In this document: positions 32,901-41,789 of the stretch, piece by piece
Layout of the letters: every line of letters starts with the position of its first letter
How positions within the stretch are numbered: position 1 is the first letter of the stretch
Assembly: GCF_003628435.1 (NCBI RefSeq)
Contig: NZ_RBZN01000020.1
Coordinates: 1 to 57,852, forward strand
Direction: 5' to 3'
DNA from: Ureibacillus endophyticus
GTDB taxonomy: Bacteria > Bacillota > Bacilli > Bacillales_A > Planococcaceae
DNA length: 57,852 bases
Notes under the pieces: generated by a model
What the model was told of the DNA's origin: nothing
What the model saw: the letters and a program-made list of their open reading frames with translations, nothing else
Database searches by the model: none
Made by a program: the position numbers and the translations under genes

Positions 32901-34040
32901 TTAGTCACGTTTCGATTTTTGACCCCAATATTGGTAAAGGTCTGTGCGAATAAACCCGTTAAATAATTTTCGTTTCTTCGTAGCTTTTCTACCATATAGC
33001 TGCTCAAAGTTTTCCATCGAAGAAAGCATATAAACCGACCAAGTAGGAAAGTTTTTCATAATATCCCCTAATTGTTTAATTACTTGCTCGATTTCCTCTT
33101 TTTCCCCAATACGTTCTCCATAAGGTGGGTTCGAAATAATTACACCATCAGTTAACTTCGTTGTAAAGTCAGTTGCTTGCATTTGCTTAAACGTAATTAA
33201 ATCTGCAAACCCAGCTTCCAGGGCATTTTCTTGAGCAATTTGGACCATACGATGATCGATATCGGAACCAATAATTTCAAGTGGTTGGTCATATTTTGCA
33301 AGATTATCCGCTTCATTGCGAGCATCATCCCAAATTTTAGCTTTCATCCATGGCCAATCTTCTGAAATAAATTCACGATTGTAACCCGGTGCAATGTTTT
33401 GTCCAATCATCGCAGCTTCTAGTGGGATGGTACCTGAACCACAGAACAGATCAACAAAAGGACGTGTTGGGCTCCATCTAGAAATTTTCACTAATGCTGC
33501 TGCAAGTGTTTCTTTTAAAGGAGCTTCCCCCTGGTTCTGCCTGTAACCACGCTTATGTAAACCTGCACCTGAAGTATCGATAGTTAATGTTGCTACATCT
33601 TTTAAAATGGACACTTCGATTTTATACGTTGCTCCAGATTCATCTAAGAAACCAAGACGTTTATAATGAAGCTTCATTTTCTCAACGATTGCTTTTTTAA
33701 CGATTGCTTGACAGTCTGGAACACTAAATAACTTTGATTTTACAGATTTACCAGAAACAGGGAAATTAGCATCAACTGGTAAATATTGTTCCCAATTTAA
33801 TGCTTTTGTATTCTCAAATAATTGATCAAATGTTTCAGCAGGAAATTCTCCTACAACGATTTTTACGCGATCTGCAACACGTAACCAAAGATTACATCTT
33901 GCAATTGCTGTTTCATCGCCTTCAAAGTAAACTTTTCCATTTTCTACTTTCGTTTCATAACCTAAATCTTGTACTTCTTGAGCTACAATTGATTCAAGTC
34001 CCATTGCAGCGGTTGCTACTAATTTAAATTTTGCCATCAT
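32901..34040 (-). CDS. ypsC: RNA methyltransferase YpsC (RlmL-type, THUMP domain)
   Basis: A 379-residue SAM-dependent methyltransferase. An N-terminal THUMP RNA-binding region (about 1-155) precedes a Rossmann MTase with the SAM motif FVDLFCGSGTIPLEAA and catalytic SNPPYGERIG, the N2-guanine/N6-adenine signature of the UPF0020/RlmL group. It most likely makes an N2-methylguanosine in 23S rRNA. Its ATG overlaps the stop of the GGDEF-EAL gene (ATGA), so the two are coupled although functionally unrelated. A second ATG follows directly. Confidence 0.92.
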   Translation of the reverse strand: MMAKFKLVATAAMGLESIVAQEVQDLGYETKVENGKVYFEGDETAIARCNLWLRVADRVKIVVGEFPAETFDQLFENTKALNWEQYLPVDANFPVSGKSVKSKLFSVPDCQAIVKKAIVEKMKLHYKRLGFLDESGATYKIEVSILKDVATLTIDTSGAGLHKRGYRQNQGEAPLKETLAAALVKISRWSPTRPFVDLFCGSGTIPLEAAMIGQNIAPGYNREFISEDWPWMKAKIWDDARNEADNLAKYDQPLEIIGSDIDHRMVQIAQENALEAGFADLITFKQMQATDFTTKLTDGVIISNPPYGERIGEKEEIEQVIKQLGDIMKNFPTWSVYMLSSMENFEQLYGRKATKKRKLFNGFIRTDLYQYWGQKSKRD

Positions 34041-35779
34041 TCAATTTCTCCTTGATGTTCATATTCCCAGAGTTGTAAAAATTCAATTAACTCATCCAAT
34101 GGAATTGGTTTACTATAGAAATATCCTTGAATATAATCACAGCCCATATCTCGCAAAATATTAATTTGTTGAATACTTTCAACACCCTCTGCGATAACTT
34201 CCATTTTTAATCGATGTGCCATTTGGATAATTGCGTCTACTACCGCTTGTTTATCATCTAAGGTCACTATATGATGGATAAAACTACGGTCGATTTTTAA
34301 ATAATCTAATGGGAAACGCACTAAGTAACTTAAGGAAGAATAACCAGTTCCAAAATCATCAATTGATAATTTAAAACCAAGTTGTTTCAAACGAACTAAT
34401 TTGCGAATCGTTTCTTCTTCGCTATTCATTACAGTCCGCTCTGTCACTTCGATTTCAAAATTTTGGGCAGATGTATTATATTTCTCTAAAATCCTTTGAA
34501 TGGATTCTAAGAAATTTTGTTGTTGGAAGTGAATACTGGAAATATTAATGGAAATGGTTAAATTTGAATATCCAGCCATTCTAAGTACGGCTAATTCTTC
34601 ACATGCCTTTTCCAAAATGATTTCACTAATTGGAATAATTAAACCCGTTTCTTCCGCATATGGGATAAATTCTCCCGGTGAAACAAACCCCAATTTTTCA
34701 TTTTTCCAACGCACAAGGGCTTCTACCCCAATAATTTTGTTCTTTTTACTATCCACTTTTGGTTGATAATATAATTCAAAATCACGATGTTCAATCGCTT
34801 TTCGAATTTCTGTATCAAGCGCGATTAAACGTTCGTTATCAGTATTCAATTCTTCAAAGTAGAATGAAAATCGATTACGCCCGTTTTGTTTTGAAAAATA
34901 CATCGCCTTATCTGCACGATTCACTAATTCTTCCGTTGTAACACCATCATGCGGATAAATACTTATTCCTATACTTGTTGAAACGAATAATTCTTGATTA
35001 TTTATCATGATTGGCTGTTCTACTTCACGAATAACTTCCTCTGCAAACTTGGCAGCCTCTCTAGGATGATGGATATTTGTTAAGGTAATAACAAATTCGT
35101 CACCACCGTACCTCGCGATAATATCTTTATGCTTTAATAAGCGTTTAATTCGCTTTGCCACTTCAACGAGAAGTAAGTCACCAATGGAATGACCTAGTGT
35201 ATCATTAACTTGCTTGAATCGATCTAAGTCTAAGAAAAAGACAGCATGTTGAACAGTGTTTGAAGATTCTAAGAGGAGGGTATTCATTTTTTCAAGAAAA
35301 GCGAAACGATTATTTACATCTGTAAGTGAATCAGTCAATGCACGTTTTTTCAGCTCATTTTCAACCGTTTTACGTTCAGATAAATCAGTGAAAATCCCAC
35401 AATAATTCGTTACATTCCCATTTTCGTCTTTAATTTTAAGTATTGTTAACCATTCTGGATAAATTTCACCGGTTTTTCGGCGATTCCAGATTTCACCTTG
35501 CCAAATATCATGATCAGCTAAACTTTTCCACATATTCAGGTAAAATGAGCGATCATGAACTCCAGATTGTAAAAGTGTTGGATTTTTTCCTACAACTTCT
35601 TTAAATTTGTATCCTGTTACAATTTCAAAGGCTGGATTTACAATGATGATATTTTTGTCTGCATCGGTTACCATAATACCTTCATAAACATTCTCGAAAA
35701 TCTTCGTGAAAACTTGATAAGAATTAACTAAGTTTCCATTTTCACTTAGTTTTTTCAACATACTTAAAGCTTTCCTCAT
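34037..35779 (-). CDS. PAS-GGDEF-EAL cyclic-di-GMP protein
   Basis: A 580-residue cytoplasmic protein (no membrane span). It has an N-terminal PAS/PAC sensor (about 22-140), a GGDEF domain with intact RYGGDEF near 224-230, and an EAL domain from about 325. EAL catalytic residues are all seen: VEALVRW, ISINIS, EVTE, IDDFGTGYSSL, KIDRSF, EGVE and QGY. Both synthesis and hydrolysis of c-di-GMP are possible. The inhibitory I-site RxxD upstream of GGDEF reads KHKD, so product inhibition may be lost. ATG 35779 behind GGGAGAA is chosen; the longer frame runs into the rnpB terminator. Confidence 0.92.
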   Translation of the reverse strand: MRKALSMLKKLSENGNLVNSYQVFTKIFENVYEGIMVTDADKNIIIVNPAFEIVTGYKFKEVVGKNPTLLQSGVHDRSFYLNMWKSLADHDIWQGEIWNRRKTGEIYPEWLTILKIKDENGNVTNYCGIFTDLSERKTVENELKKRALTDSLTDVNNRFAFLEKMNTLLLESSNTVQHAVFFLDLDRFKQVNDTLGHSIGDLLLVEVAKRIKRLLKHKDIIARYGGDEFVITLTNIHHPREAAKFAEEVIREVEQPIMINNQELFVSTSIGISIYPHDGVTTEELVNRADKAMYFSKQNGRNRFSFYFEELNTDNERLIALDTEIRKAIEHRDFELYYQPKVDSKKNKIIGVEALVRWKNEKLGFVSPGEFIPYAEETGLIIPISEIILEKACEELAVLRMAGYSNLTISINISSIHFQQQNFLESIQRILEKYNTSAQNFEIEVTERTVMNSEEETIRKLVRLKQLGFKLSIDDFGTGYSSLSYLVRFPLDYLKIDRSFIHHIVTLDDKQAVVDAIIQMAHRLKMEVIAEGVESIQQINILRDMGCDYIQGYFYSKPIPLDELIEFLQLWEYEHQGEIE

Positions 35780-35800
35780 ATTATTTCTCCCTATTCTTGC

Positions 35801-35834
35801 TAAAAGAAAGGCTCTCCAAAGTGATGGAGAGCCT
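35801..35834 (-). terminator. Terminator downstream of rnpB
   Basis: AGGCTCTCCA (35809-35818) pairs with TGGAGAGCCT (35825-35834); on the minus strand it is followed by TTTCTTTT. It lies between rnpB and the GGDEF-EAL gene. Confidence 0.75.
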
Positions 35835-35956
35835 ATCATCTTGAGCAAAATGCCCTTATGTATTACATACTATCTCGCATTGGAGAAAAGTATGTTTGTT
35901 AAATGGACATTTTTTGTCCTTATTAGTTATTATTCATGAGGTTAATATGTTTTTTA

Positions 35957-36353
35957 TCATAGTGATTCGTAAGCCATGTTTTGTTCCCGAGTACTCAAAC
36001 GGCCTCAGCCTCGTACGAACCGGGCAGTAATCATCTATCTACGCTAAAATTTAGCGTCCCTCCATCCGTTCAGTTCCTTCAGGAGAGTGCCCCTACCATA
36101 ATTTGGGTTTCTCACTCGTGGGGTTTACCTCGTTCCACCTTCAATGTTTCCATTGAAGCTACGTCACTGTGGCACTTTCAGGAAGTGTTAACCATATCTT
36201 ACGACTTAGGTTATCCTTCCGCCGTCAAGCAATTGCTTGCCTTACCTTATTTTTTCAGTAAGCACGAACACTACGGTCATCGCAGATCCGTGTGAGCATG
36301 GACTTTCCTCTACAACTTCAAAGAGTTGCAGCGATTACCTGAATGACTATGAC
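35957..36353 (-). ncRNA. rnpB: RNase P RNA, type B
   Basis: The catalytic RNA that trims tRNA 5' leaders. On the minus strand the universally conserved segments are present in order: GGTAATCGCTGCA, GAGGAAAGTCCATGCTC, GAAAGTGCCACAGTGACG, GGTAAACCCC, GAGAAACCCAAATT, AGATAGATGATTACTGCC and GGAACAAAACATGGCTTA. The ends form helix P1 (ATAGTCATTC with GAATCACTAT, one mismatch), which sets the limits given here. About 397 nt and the Bacillus-like layout indicate type B. It sits between gpsB and ypsC as in B. subtilis. Any protein frames across this stretch are spurious. Confidence 0.95.
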
Positions 36354-36360
36354 AAAAGCT

Positions 36361-36389
36361 ATTATACTAAAAGTTAAGTACAAAAACAA
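36361..36389 (-). promoter_or_regulatory. Sigma-A promoter of rnpB
   Basis: TATAAT (36361-36366 on the minus strand) lies 7-8 nt before the RNA 5' end, with TTGTTT (36384-36389) 17 bp upstream. The predicted start agrees with the P1 boundary. The promoter overlaps the last region after gpsB. Confidence 0.65.
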
Positions 36390-36403
36390 TACCTAATTGA
36401 TGT

Positions 36404-36703
36404 TTATTCAAAAAGTTTACTACCAAACACTTCTTTTTCAAGGTTTGATAGGCGTTTTAAAATATCAAAGTTTGTATTGCTCGTCACTGGTTGTTGGACT
36501 TGTGTTCTTCGACTTGCTGTATTTTCTAGTTCTTCTTTTAAACGTTTATTTTCAGCACGCAATTCTTCCACTACTTTTTCGAATGCGTCATAATCTTCCA
36601 TAATTTGATCTAAAAATTGATCGACTTGGTCAACATTGTAACCTTTCATCGATTTTTTAAATTCTTTTTCTAATATGATCTTAGAACTTAATTTAATTTC
36701 CAT
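36404..36703 (-). CDS. gpsB: Cell division regulator GpsB
   Basis: A 99-residue DivIVA-like protein. The N-terminal lipid/protein-binding domain carries [26 protein letters not shown], followed by a coiled coil (about 40-65), a polar linker and a C-terminal trimerising helix ([16 protein letters not shown]). GpsB shuttles PBP1 between sidewall and septum and links it to other cell-wall proteins; ponA is encoded 5 kb away. ATG 36703 follows GGAAGGG. The neighbouring rnpB is as in B. subtilis, but the usual ypsA next to it is missing here. Confidence 0.95.
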   Translation of the reverse strand: MEIKLSSKIILEKEFKKSMKGYNVDQVDQFLDQIMEDYDAFEKVVEELRAENKRLKEELENTASRRTQVQQPVTSNTNFDILKRLSNLEKEVFGSKLFE

Positions 36704-36849
36704 TCACATCGCCCTTCCATGCAAATACGTACCTTATTTTCAATTATATCATATGTCAAATATAAAAAGGATTGTTAGAAACTATTAAAAATTGTGTAAA
36801 TTGACCAAGTTGAAAATTGTCTAAATTTGCGGTTTCCTGGGAAATTGTA

Positions 36850-38094
36850 TTAATTATTTATTTCCCTTTCCATTTTATTTTTCAACCTATTTAGACGTTT
36901 TGTCCAATCTAGTAATTTTCTTGCTTTTGAATCATTATTCTGAATCATTTCAATTCCCTTTAAAGTATAGTCAAATGCCTTACTATAATCTTTATACTGA
37001 TGTTCATAAATGATAGCTAAATGCTCTAAAGCTTTTAACTTTTCTTTATTCCCAATCGTCATTAAAGCCTTTTGAAATGATTTTGTTGCTTCATCATATT
37101 CTTTTTGTTTTTTTTGCTGTACTGCCAAATAAAAATGCGCTAATCCTACATCTTGATCATGAAAGGTATTTGTTACAGTACGTAAAACCGTTTCACTTTG
37201 CTCAGTAATCTTTAAATCTCCATACCACTTTCCAATATTCGTGTAGGTAGTAGCCGTATCTTGTGAATGACTTTCAAGTAGAAGATTTGTTGAATGGATA
37301 TAGAGTGTAATTAGTGAAAGTAAATCCCATTCATTATGGGTTAACACCTTCATAAGGCTACTAGCATTACCACTTTTTACCGCATCTGTATAAATAATTG
37401 GAGCAAGAAAACCTGGGATATCTCCATTTCGTTTAAATCCAAGTTTTGTTTCTTCTACCTGTGTTAACTTCATTCTTTCCAAATTATTTTTCCATATGCG
37501 TTTTGTGCTATGTAATAAATCAATTTGTCGCATGTTTTTTAACTTTGGCAATATTTGTTGATTTAATGTCCATCTTGTTTCTAATTGTGGCCAATCAAAA
37601 CTTTTGCCATTATATGTTATGATCGTTTTACTACGCTGCCATAATTTGGATTCAAATAAAAAGGCAGCCTCGTGGGATGGATCTGCTAAAACATATTGTG
37701 TTAAAAGAAATTTATTTTCTAATACTTCTAAAAAACCTAATAAAAAGATATTTGTTCCAACACCTTTTAGCCCAGTTGTTTCTGTATCGAAAAACACAAC
37801 TGTCTCGTCATAATCAATTGAAAATGGATGTTCAATCGCTGACGTTTGCCATTTCTCAATAGCTTCAAAAAACATTTTTAATTGATATGAACCATGCATA
37901 TAATCTTGGGGATACTCTACTTGCCTTTTAAATAACATCCCAAAATCATTTTCAATAACTTCTAGCCCTTCTTTTTTCCACTCGTCGACATACCAAGGTT
38001 TATCAGGTTTTGTAAAGGAAGGCTTTTCCACCTTTTTCTCTTGTTTTTTCCCAAGCATTTGTTTAAGCTGCATCATTTTATTTTCATATGACAT
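36850..38094 (-). CDS. mrfB: Mitomycin repair exonuclease MrfB (YprB)
   Basis: A 414-residue protein with an RNase H-fold DEDD-type exonuclease domain (DTETTGLKG early, TYNGKSFDWP and later acidic residues) and a C-terminal TPR region (about 300-400). In B. subtilis YprB/MrfB works with the helicase MrfA to remove mitomycin C damage by a UvrABC-independent excision pathway. The start is ATG 38094, 7 nt after the mrfA stop; the ribosome site there (TTAAGAT) is weak, suggesting coupling to mrfA translation. A nearby internal ATG pair at codons 7-8 is an alternative. Confidence 0.88.
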   Translation of the reverse strand: MSYENKMMQLKQMLGKKQEKKVEKPSFTKPDKPWYVDEWKKEGLEVIENDFGMLFKRQVEYPQDYMHGSYQLKMFFEAIEKWQTSAIEHPFSIDYDETVVFFDTETTGLKGVGTNIFLLGFLEVLENKFLLTQYVLADPSHEAAFLFESKLWQRSKTIITYNGKSFDWPQLETRWTLNQQILPKLKNMRQIDLLHSTKRIWKNNLERMKLTQVEETKLGFKRNGDIPGFLAPIIYTDAVKSGNASSLMKVLTHNEWDLLSLITLYIHSTNLLLESHSQDTATTYTNIGKWYGDLKITEQSETVLRTVTNTFHDQDVGLAHFYLAVQQKKQKEYDEATKSFQKALMTIGNKEKLKALEHLAIIYEHQYKDYSKAFDYTLKGIEMIQNNDSKARKLLDWTKRLNRLKNKMEREINN

Positions 38095-38101
38095 ATCTTA
38101 A

Positions 38102-40378
38102 TCACATCATTTCACGTAATAAAATTGACAATACTTTTAACACTTTACCTTTACTTTCGTTTAAACTGTCTTGTGCTCCAATACAAGATGGACAGCCTGA
38201 ATTACATGGGCATTGTTTTACATGTTCAATCGTTTGTTCAAGAATTGGCTGTAAAATATCATATACTCTTTCACTTAAACCAATGCCACCAGGATAACTG
38301 TCATAAATAAAAAGTGTTGGTTTATCATTATGAACCGCTTTTACTTGTGGCACGACTGATAAATCATTGCGATCACATTGAATAAATAGCGGGATAAATG
38401 AACCAATTGCATAAGCAGCACCTGTTAAAGCGTCGGTTAACATCTCTTCTGACCAGTTTTCGGGTAGTTCAAAGGACATCCATGTTGCATTCGTATGCAT
38501 TTCTAATGGTGGAATATGGATTTTCCCAGAGCCGATATTTTCGTGTGTTTGGAAACGTATTTTTTTAAATATCGTTGGAATAGCTAGTAAACTAATATCG
38601 CCATAGCTAACACTAGCAGATTCGTAATCTACCCTTTTATCCTCATTTAGGACTTTTAATTCGACTGCTAGATTCGCATCTGTGAAATAATCCACATCTA
38701 CTTCTCTCACATAGGCTTTCTTTTCTTCCCAATCCAATTTTTCAACTTGAAATTGCGTTCCTTGATGTAAATAGATGGCTTCTTCATGTAATAAAGTCAT
38801 TGCACTATACGTATCCATTTCCCCAATCACTTTTGTACCAGCAGGAATGGACTGATCGATAATGACTACATTTTCTTGAGATGCTGAACGCAGACTTATT
38901 TCATGGGCTGGGAATCGTTCACTCATCCAATACCACTGACTGCTCGTTTTAATGACTACGCCTTCTTCTTCTAAAAACTCTAATAATTGTTGTATTTCAA
39001 ATTCTCCGTAACTATCTGTTGTAGCAAAGGGCAACTCAAAGGCAGCACATTTTAAATGGTCCATTAATATCAAAATATTTTCAGGATTAATTAGCGCCTC
39101 TTCTGGTGAACTTCCAAGTAAATAGTTTGGATTATTCACAACATATTGATCGAGGGCGGTAGAATTCGCTACATATATAATTAAGGCGGAATCCTGTCTT
39201 CTACCCGCGCGACCTGCTTGTTGCCATGCACTAGCTATATTACCAGGATATCCCGTCATGATACAAGCTTGCAATTGCCCAATATCAACACCTAATTCTA
39301 GTGCATTTGTACTAACAACAATTTGGATATCACCATTTCTTAAGCCCTTCTCAATAGCCCTTCTCTCAGTAGGTAAATAGCCACCTCGATAACCGCGGAT
39401 TGACTCATCTTGGATTTTCTTTTTCGTTAAACTCTTTAAATAGGTAACAAGCATCTCCACACGAACACGAGATTTTGCAAAAACAATAGATTGAATACCT
39501 GCTTCATAGAGTCTTGTAGCTAAATCTCGAACTTCGAGTATACTACTTCGTCGAACACCAAATGTAGGGTGAACGATTGGAGGATTATAAAATAAAAAGG
39601 TTTTCTTCCCTACAGGGGCACCTGAATTCGCAATGAGTTCATGTTTTGTATTCGTTAAGCTCTCTGCCAGCTCTTTTGGATTTTTAATTGTGGCAGATGT
39701 GCAAATAAATATCGGGTTACTTCCATAAAATTCACAAATTCTTTTTAATCTCCTAATTACGTGGGCAACGTGACTACCAAATACCCCTTTATATGTATGT
39801 AATTCATCGATCACGATATACTTTAAATTTTCAAAAAGAGAAACCCATTTTGTATGGTGCGGTAAAATTCCCGAATGTAACATATCTGGATTTGTCATGA
39901 TAATATGTCCAGCTTTTCGGATTTTTTGTCTAATTCCAGGTGCTGTGTCTCCATCATAGGTATAGCTCAGTACCTCTTCTCCCATTAACTCGATTAGATC
40001 ATTCAAATCTGCTTTTTGATCCTGCGCTAACGCTTTTGTAGGAAATAAGTAAATGGCACGACTTGAAGGATCTTCTAGTATTTTTTGAAGGACAGGTAAA
40101 TGGTAACAAAGTGATTTTCCAGAGGCAGTAGGAGTAACAGCAGTAAATGATTGATTGTTTGTTGCAAAGTCAAAGGCTTCTCTTTGGTGCGTATATAATT
40201 GAGAGATTCCCCTTACTTTTAATGCTTTTTGGATAGAAGGATGAAGGTTTTCAGGGAAAGGTGCAAATTTCGCTTCCTGCCCTTCTAACGTTTGCCAATG
40301 CAAGATATTCTGTTTTAATTCTTCATCGTGCATCCATTCTTTTAAAAGTTCATCAATTGTTCTTTTTTTATTTAGCAT
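38102..40378 (-). CDS. mrfA: DEAD/DEAH-box helicase MrfA (YprA)
   Basis: A 758-residue superfamily 2 helicase. It has Walker A TPTASGKSLCYHLP, DELHTY, CTSATI, STNALELGVDIG and AGRAGRR. The C-terminal DUF1998-type domain ends with the four-cysteine zinc motif CPCNSGCPSC. It is the partner of MrfB in mitomycin lesion repair in B. subtilis. ATG 40378 overlaps the yppE stop by 11 nt, and mrfB follows after 7 nt, so yppE-mrfA-mrfB form one unit. Confidence 0.93.
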   Translation of the reverse strand: MLNKKRTIDELLKEWMHDEELKQNILHWQTLEGQEAKFAPFPENLHPSIQKALKVRGISQLYTHQREAFDFATNNQSFTAVTPTASGKSLCYHLPVLQKILEDPSSRAIYLFPTKALAQDQKADLNDLIELMGEEVLSYTYDGDTAPGIRQKIRKAGHIIMTNPDMLHSGILPHHTKWVSLFENLKYIVIDELHTYKGVFGSHVAHVIRRLKRICEFYGSNPIFICTSATIKNPKELAESLTNTKHELIANSGAPVGKKTFLFYNPPIVHPTFGVRRSSILEVRDLATRLYEAGIQSIVFAKSRVRVEMLVTYLKSLTKKKIQDESIRGYRGGYLPTERRAIEKGLRNGDIQIVVSTNALELGVDIGQLQACIMTGYPGNIASAWQQAGRAGRRQDSALIIYVANSTALDQYVVNNPNYLLGSSPEEALINPENILILMDHLKCAAFELPFATTDSYGEFEIQQLLEFLEEEGVVIKTSSQWYWMSERFPAHEISLRSASQENVVIIDQSIPAGTKVIGEMDTYSAMTLLHEEAIYLHQGTQFQVEKLDWEEKKAYVREVDVDYFTDANLAVELKVLNEDKRVDYESASVSYGDISLLAIPTIFKKIRFQTHENIGSGKIHIPPLEMHTNATWMSFELPENWSEEMLTDALTGAAYAIGSFIPLFIQCDRNDLSVVPQVKAVHNDKPTLFIYDSYPGGIGLSERVYDILQPILEQTIEHVKQCPCNSGCPSCIGAQDSLNESKGKVLKVLSILLREMM

Positions 40379-40736
40379 AATCGCTATCCTCCATTAAATA
40401 TCGTAAAAAGAAAGATAATGTATAATGAACAGATTGAACAGATTGAAGAAATCGTTTTTTACTTGTTTCCTTATAAAAGGATTGCACTACGAATTGATTC
40501 ATTGCATCTTCTACATTGTCAATTTGCATTTTGTGTATATATCTTGGATTCTTTTCTTTTATCCAATTCATTGCATTATGTTTCCAATCTTTTAATAGGA
40601 GTTGAATTTCATCTGCATGGGGTTTTACTTCTTCAAAAAATTGAGGAGAAGCGTCAAGTTCACGTTGTTTAAAGAAACGATCCTTCGACGCATCACACTC
40701 AAGTAATAACAATTTAGTTTGTTCAATAAGTTGCAT
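40368..40736 (-). CDS. yppE: YppE family protein (DUF1798)
   Basis: A 122-residue all-alpha cytoplasmic protein of the YppE family (four-helix bundle; function unknown). It has the family-like N-terminal helix MQLIEQTKLLLLECDASK and the conserved W..NAMNWIKEKNPRYIHKMQ centre. ATG 40736 follows AAGAGGTCG. It overlaps the mrfA start, as in related genomes where yppE lies between recU and yprA. Confidence 0.82.
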   Translation of the reverse strand: MQLIEQTKLLLLECDASKDRFFKQRELDASPQFFEEVKPHADEIQLLLKDWKHNAMNWIKEKNPRYIHKMQIDNVEDAMNQFVVQSFYKETSKKRFLQSVQSVHYTLSFFLRYLMEDSDYAK

Positions 40737-40785
40737 GATAAACGACCTCTTAAGAAATATATTATAGATTTTAGTTTATCAAAAA

Positions 40786-40983
40786 TTAAACTATTTCACT
40801 AGTAATAGGGGAACACGCATTCTTTACATGGAATTGCTTTTCTGCTAAGCTTATTTTTTGATAAGTGGTACCGAGACGAGAAAAAATTTGGTCGTGAATG
40901 AAAGCACGTTCATTATCAATTTTAGCCGTCATCATTTGATCAACACAGTCAATTTGCGAAATAAGCTTTTGAATTCGATTCAT
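40786..40983 (-). CDS. Conserved small protein, YppD-like position
   Basis: A 65-residue hydrophilic protein (MNRIQKLISQIDCVDQMMTA..., ends NACSPITSEIV). It contains two cysteines and no membrane span. The start is ATG 40983, 7 nt after GGGAGG. It occupies the place between yppE and recU held by yppD in B. subtilis, but I cannot confirm homology, so no symbol is given. It runs opposite to recU. Function unknown. Confidence 0.65.
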   Translation of the reverse strand: MNRIQKLISQIDCVDQMMTAKIDNERAFIHDQIFSRLGTTYQKISLAEKQFHVKNACSPITSEIV

Positions 40984-41136
40984 TGTCATTCCTCCCTTGA
41001 CTGTAAAATTCACTATTAATTGTTAAACTCCTTTCGACTTGTCAAAACTAGACATAGGATGCTAAAACAAGAAAATTTTCGCTATTATTCTATGATATAG
41101 TCAAATGGTAAAATATCATTTTCAAGAGGTGATTTC

Positions 41137-41763
41137 ATGGTGTTTAATTATCCGAACGGCAAGCGATTTAGGCCAAGAACTAATGAAATTACAAATGAAA
41201 AGAATGTAGTGAAAAAGGAGAAAGACCTATCTTTTAGTAACCGGGGGAAAACCCTTGAAGATGAAATAAATGAAACAAATATCTATTATCTCAATCAACA
41301 AAAAGCCATTATCCATAAGAAACCTGTTCCCGTACAAATCGTTAAAGTAGAGTATCCATCAAGGAGTGCTGCGGTTATTCGGGAAGCTTATTTCAGAACA
41401 CCATCAACCACGGATTATAATGGCGTTTGGAATGGTTATTATATTGATTTTGAGGCGAAGGAAACGGAGAATAAAACCTCTTTTCCATTAAAAAATATTC
41501 ACCAACACCAAGTAACGCATATGAAACAAGTGACAAATCAAAAAGGAATCGCCTTTATGATTGTACGCTTTTCGTCTTTGGATCGATATTTTGTCGTTCC
41601 TTTCGACATTCTATGTGAAGCGTGGACAACAATGGAGCAAGGTGGTCGTAAATCAATTCCACTAAAAGTCTTTGAAACTAAAACCTTTGAAATAACACCA
41701 GGTTACAACCCAAGAATTGATTATTTATCCGTAATACCAAATTTAATAGCAAACGAAGAATGA
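41137..41763 (+). CDS. recU: Holliday junction resolvase RecU
   Basis: A 208-residue structure-specific endonuclease that resolves Holliday junctions with RuvAB. The N-terminal flexible region (NYPNGKRFRPR) starts as in the family. Acidic catalytic residues are seen in TTDYNGVWNG and DFEAKETENKTSFPLKNIHQHQ, and PFDILCEAW follows. ATG 41137 follows AAGAGGTG. It lies directly upstream of ponA, the usual arrangement, with 26 bp between. Confidence 0.95.
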   Translation: MVFNYPNGKRFRPRTNEITNEKNVVKKEKDLSFSNRGKTLEDEINETNIYYLNQQKAIIHKKPVPVQIVKVEYPSRSAAVIREAYFRTPSTTDYNGVWNGYYIDFEAKETENKTSFPLKNIHQHQVTHMKQVTNQKGIAFMIVRFSSLDRYFVVPFDILCEAWTTMEQGGRKSIPLKVFETKTFEITPGYNPRIDYLSVIPNLIANEE

Positions 41764-41789
41764 TAGTTTGTTAAAGTGAGGAGATTATC

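Noticed and set aside
35981-36295. 104-residue plus-strand frame
   Set aside because: It is antisense to rnpB, whose conserved segments explain the sequence.
40984-41136. Promoters in the divergent gap between the YppD-position gene and recU
   Set aside because: TTGACA is present on the minus strand, but no acceptable -10 follows at 16-18 bp. TATGAT on the plus strand has no -35. Not firm enough to list.
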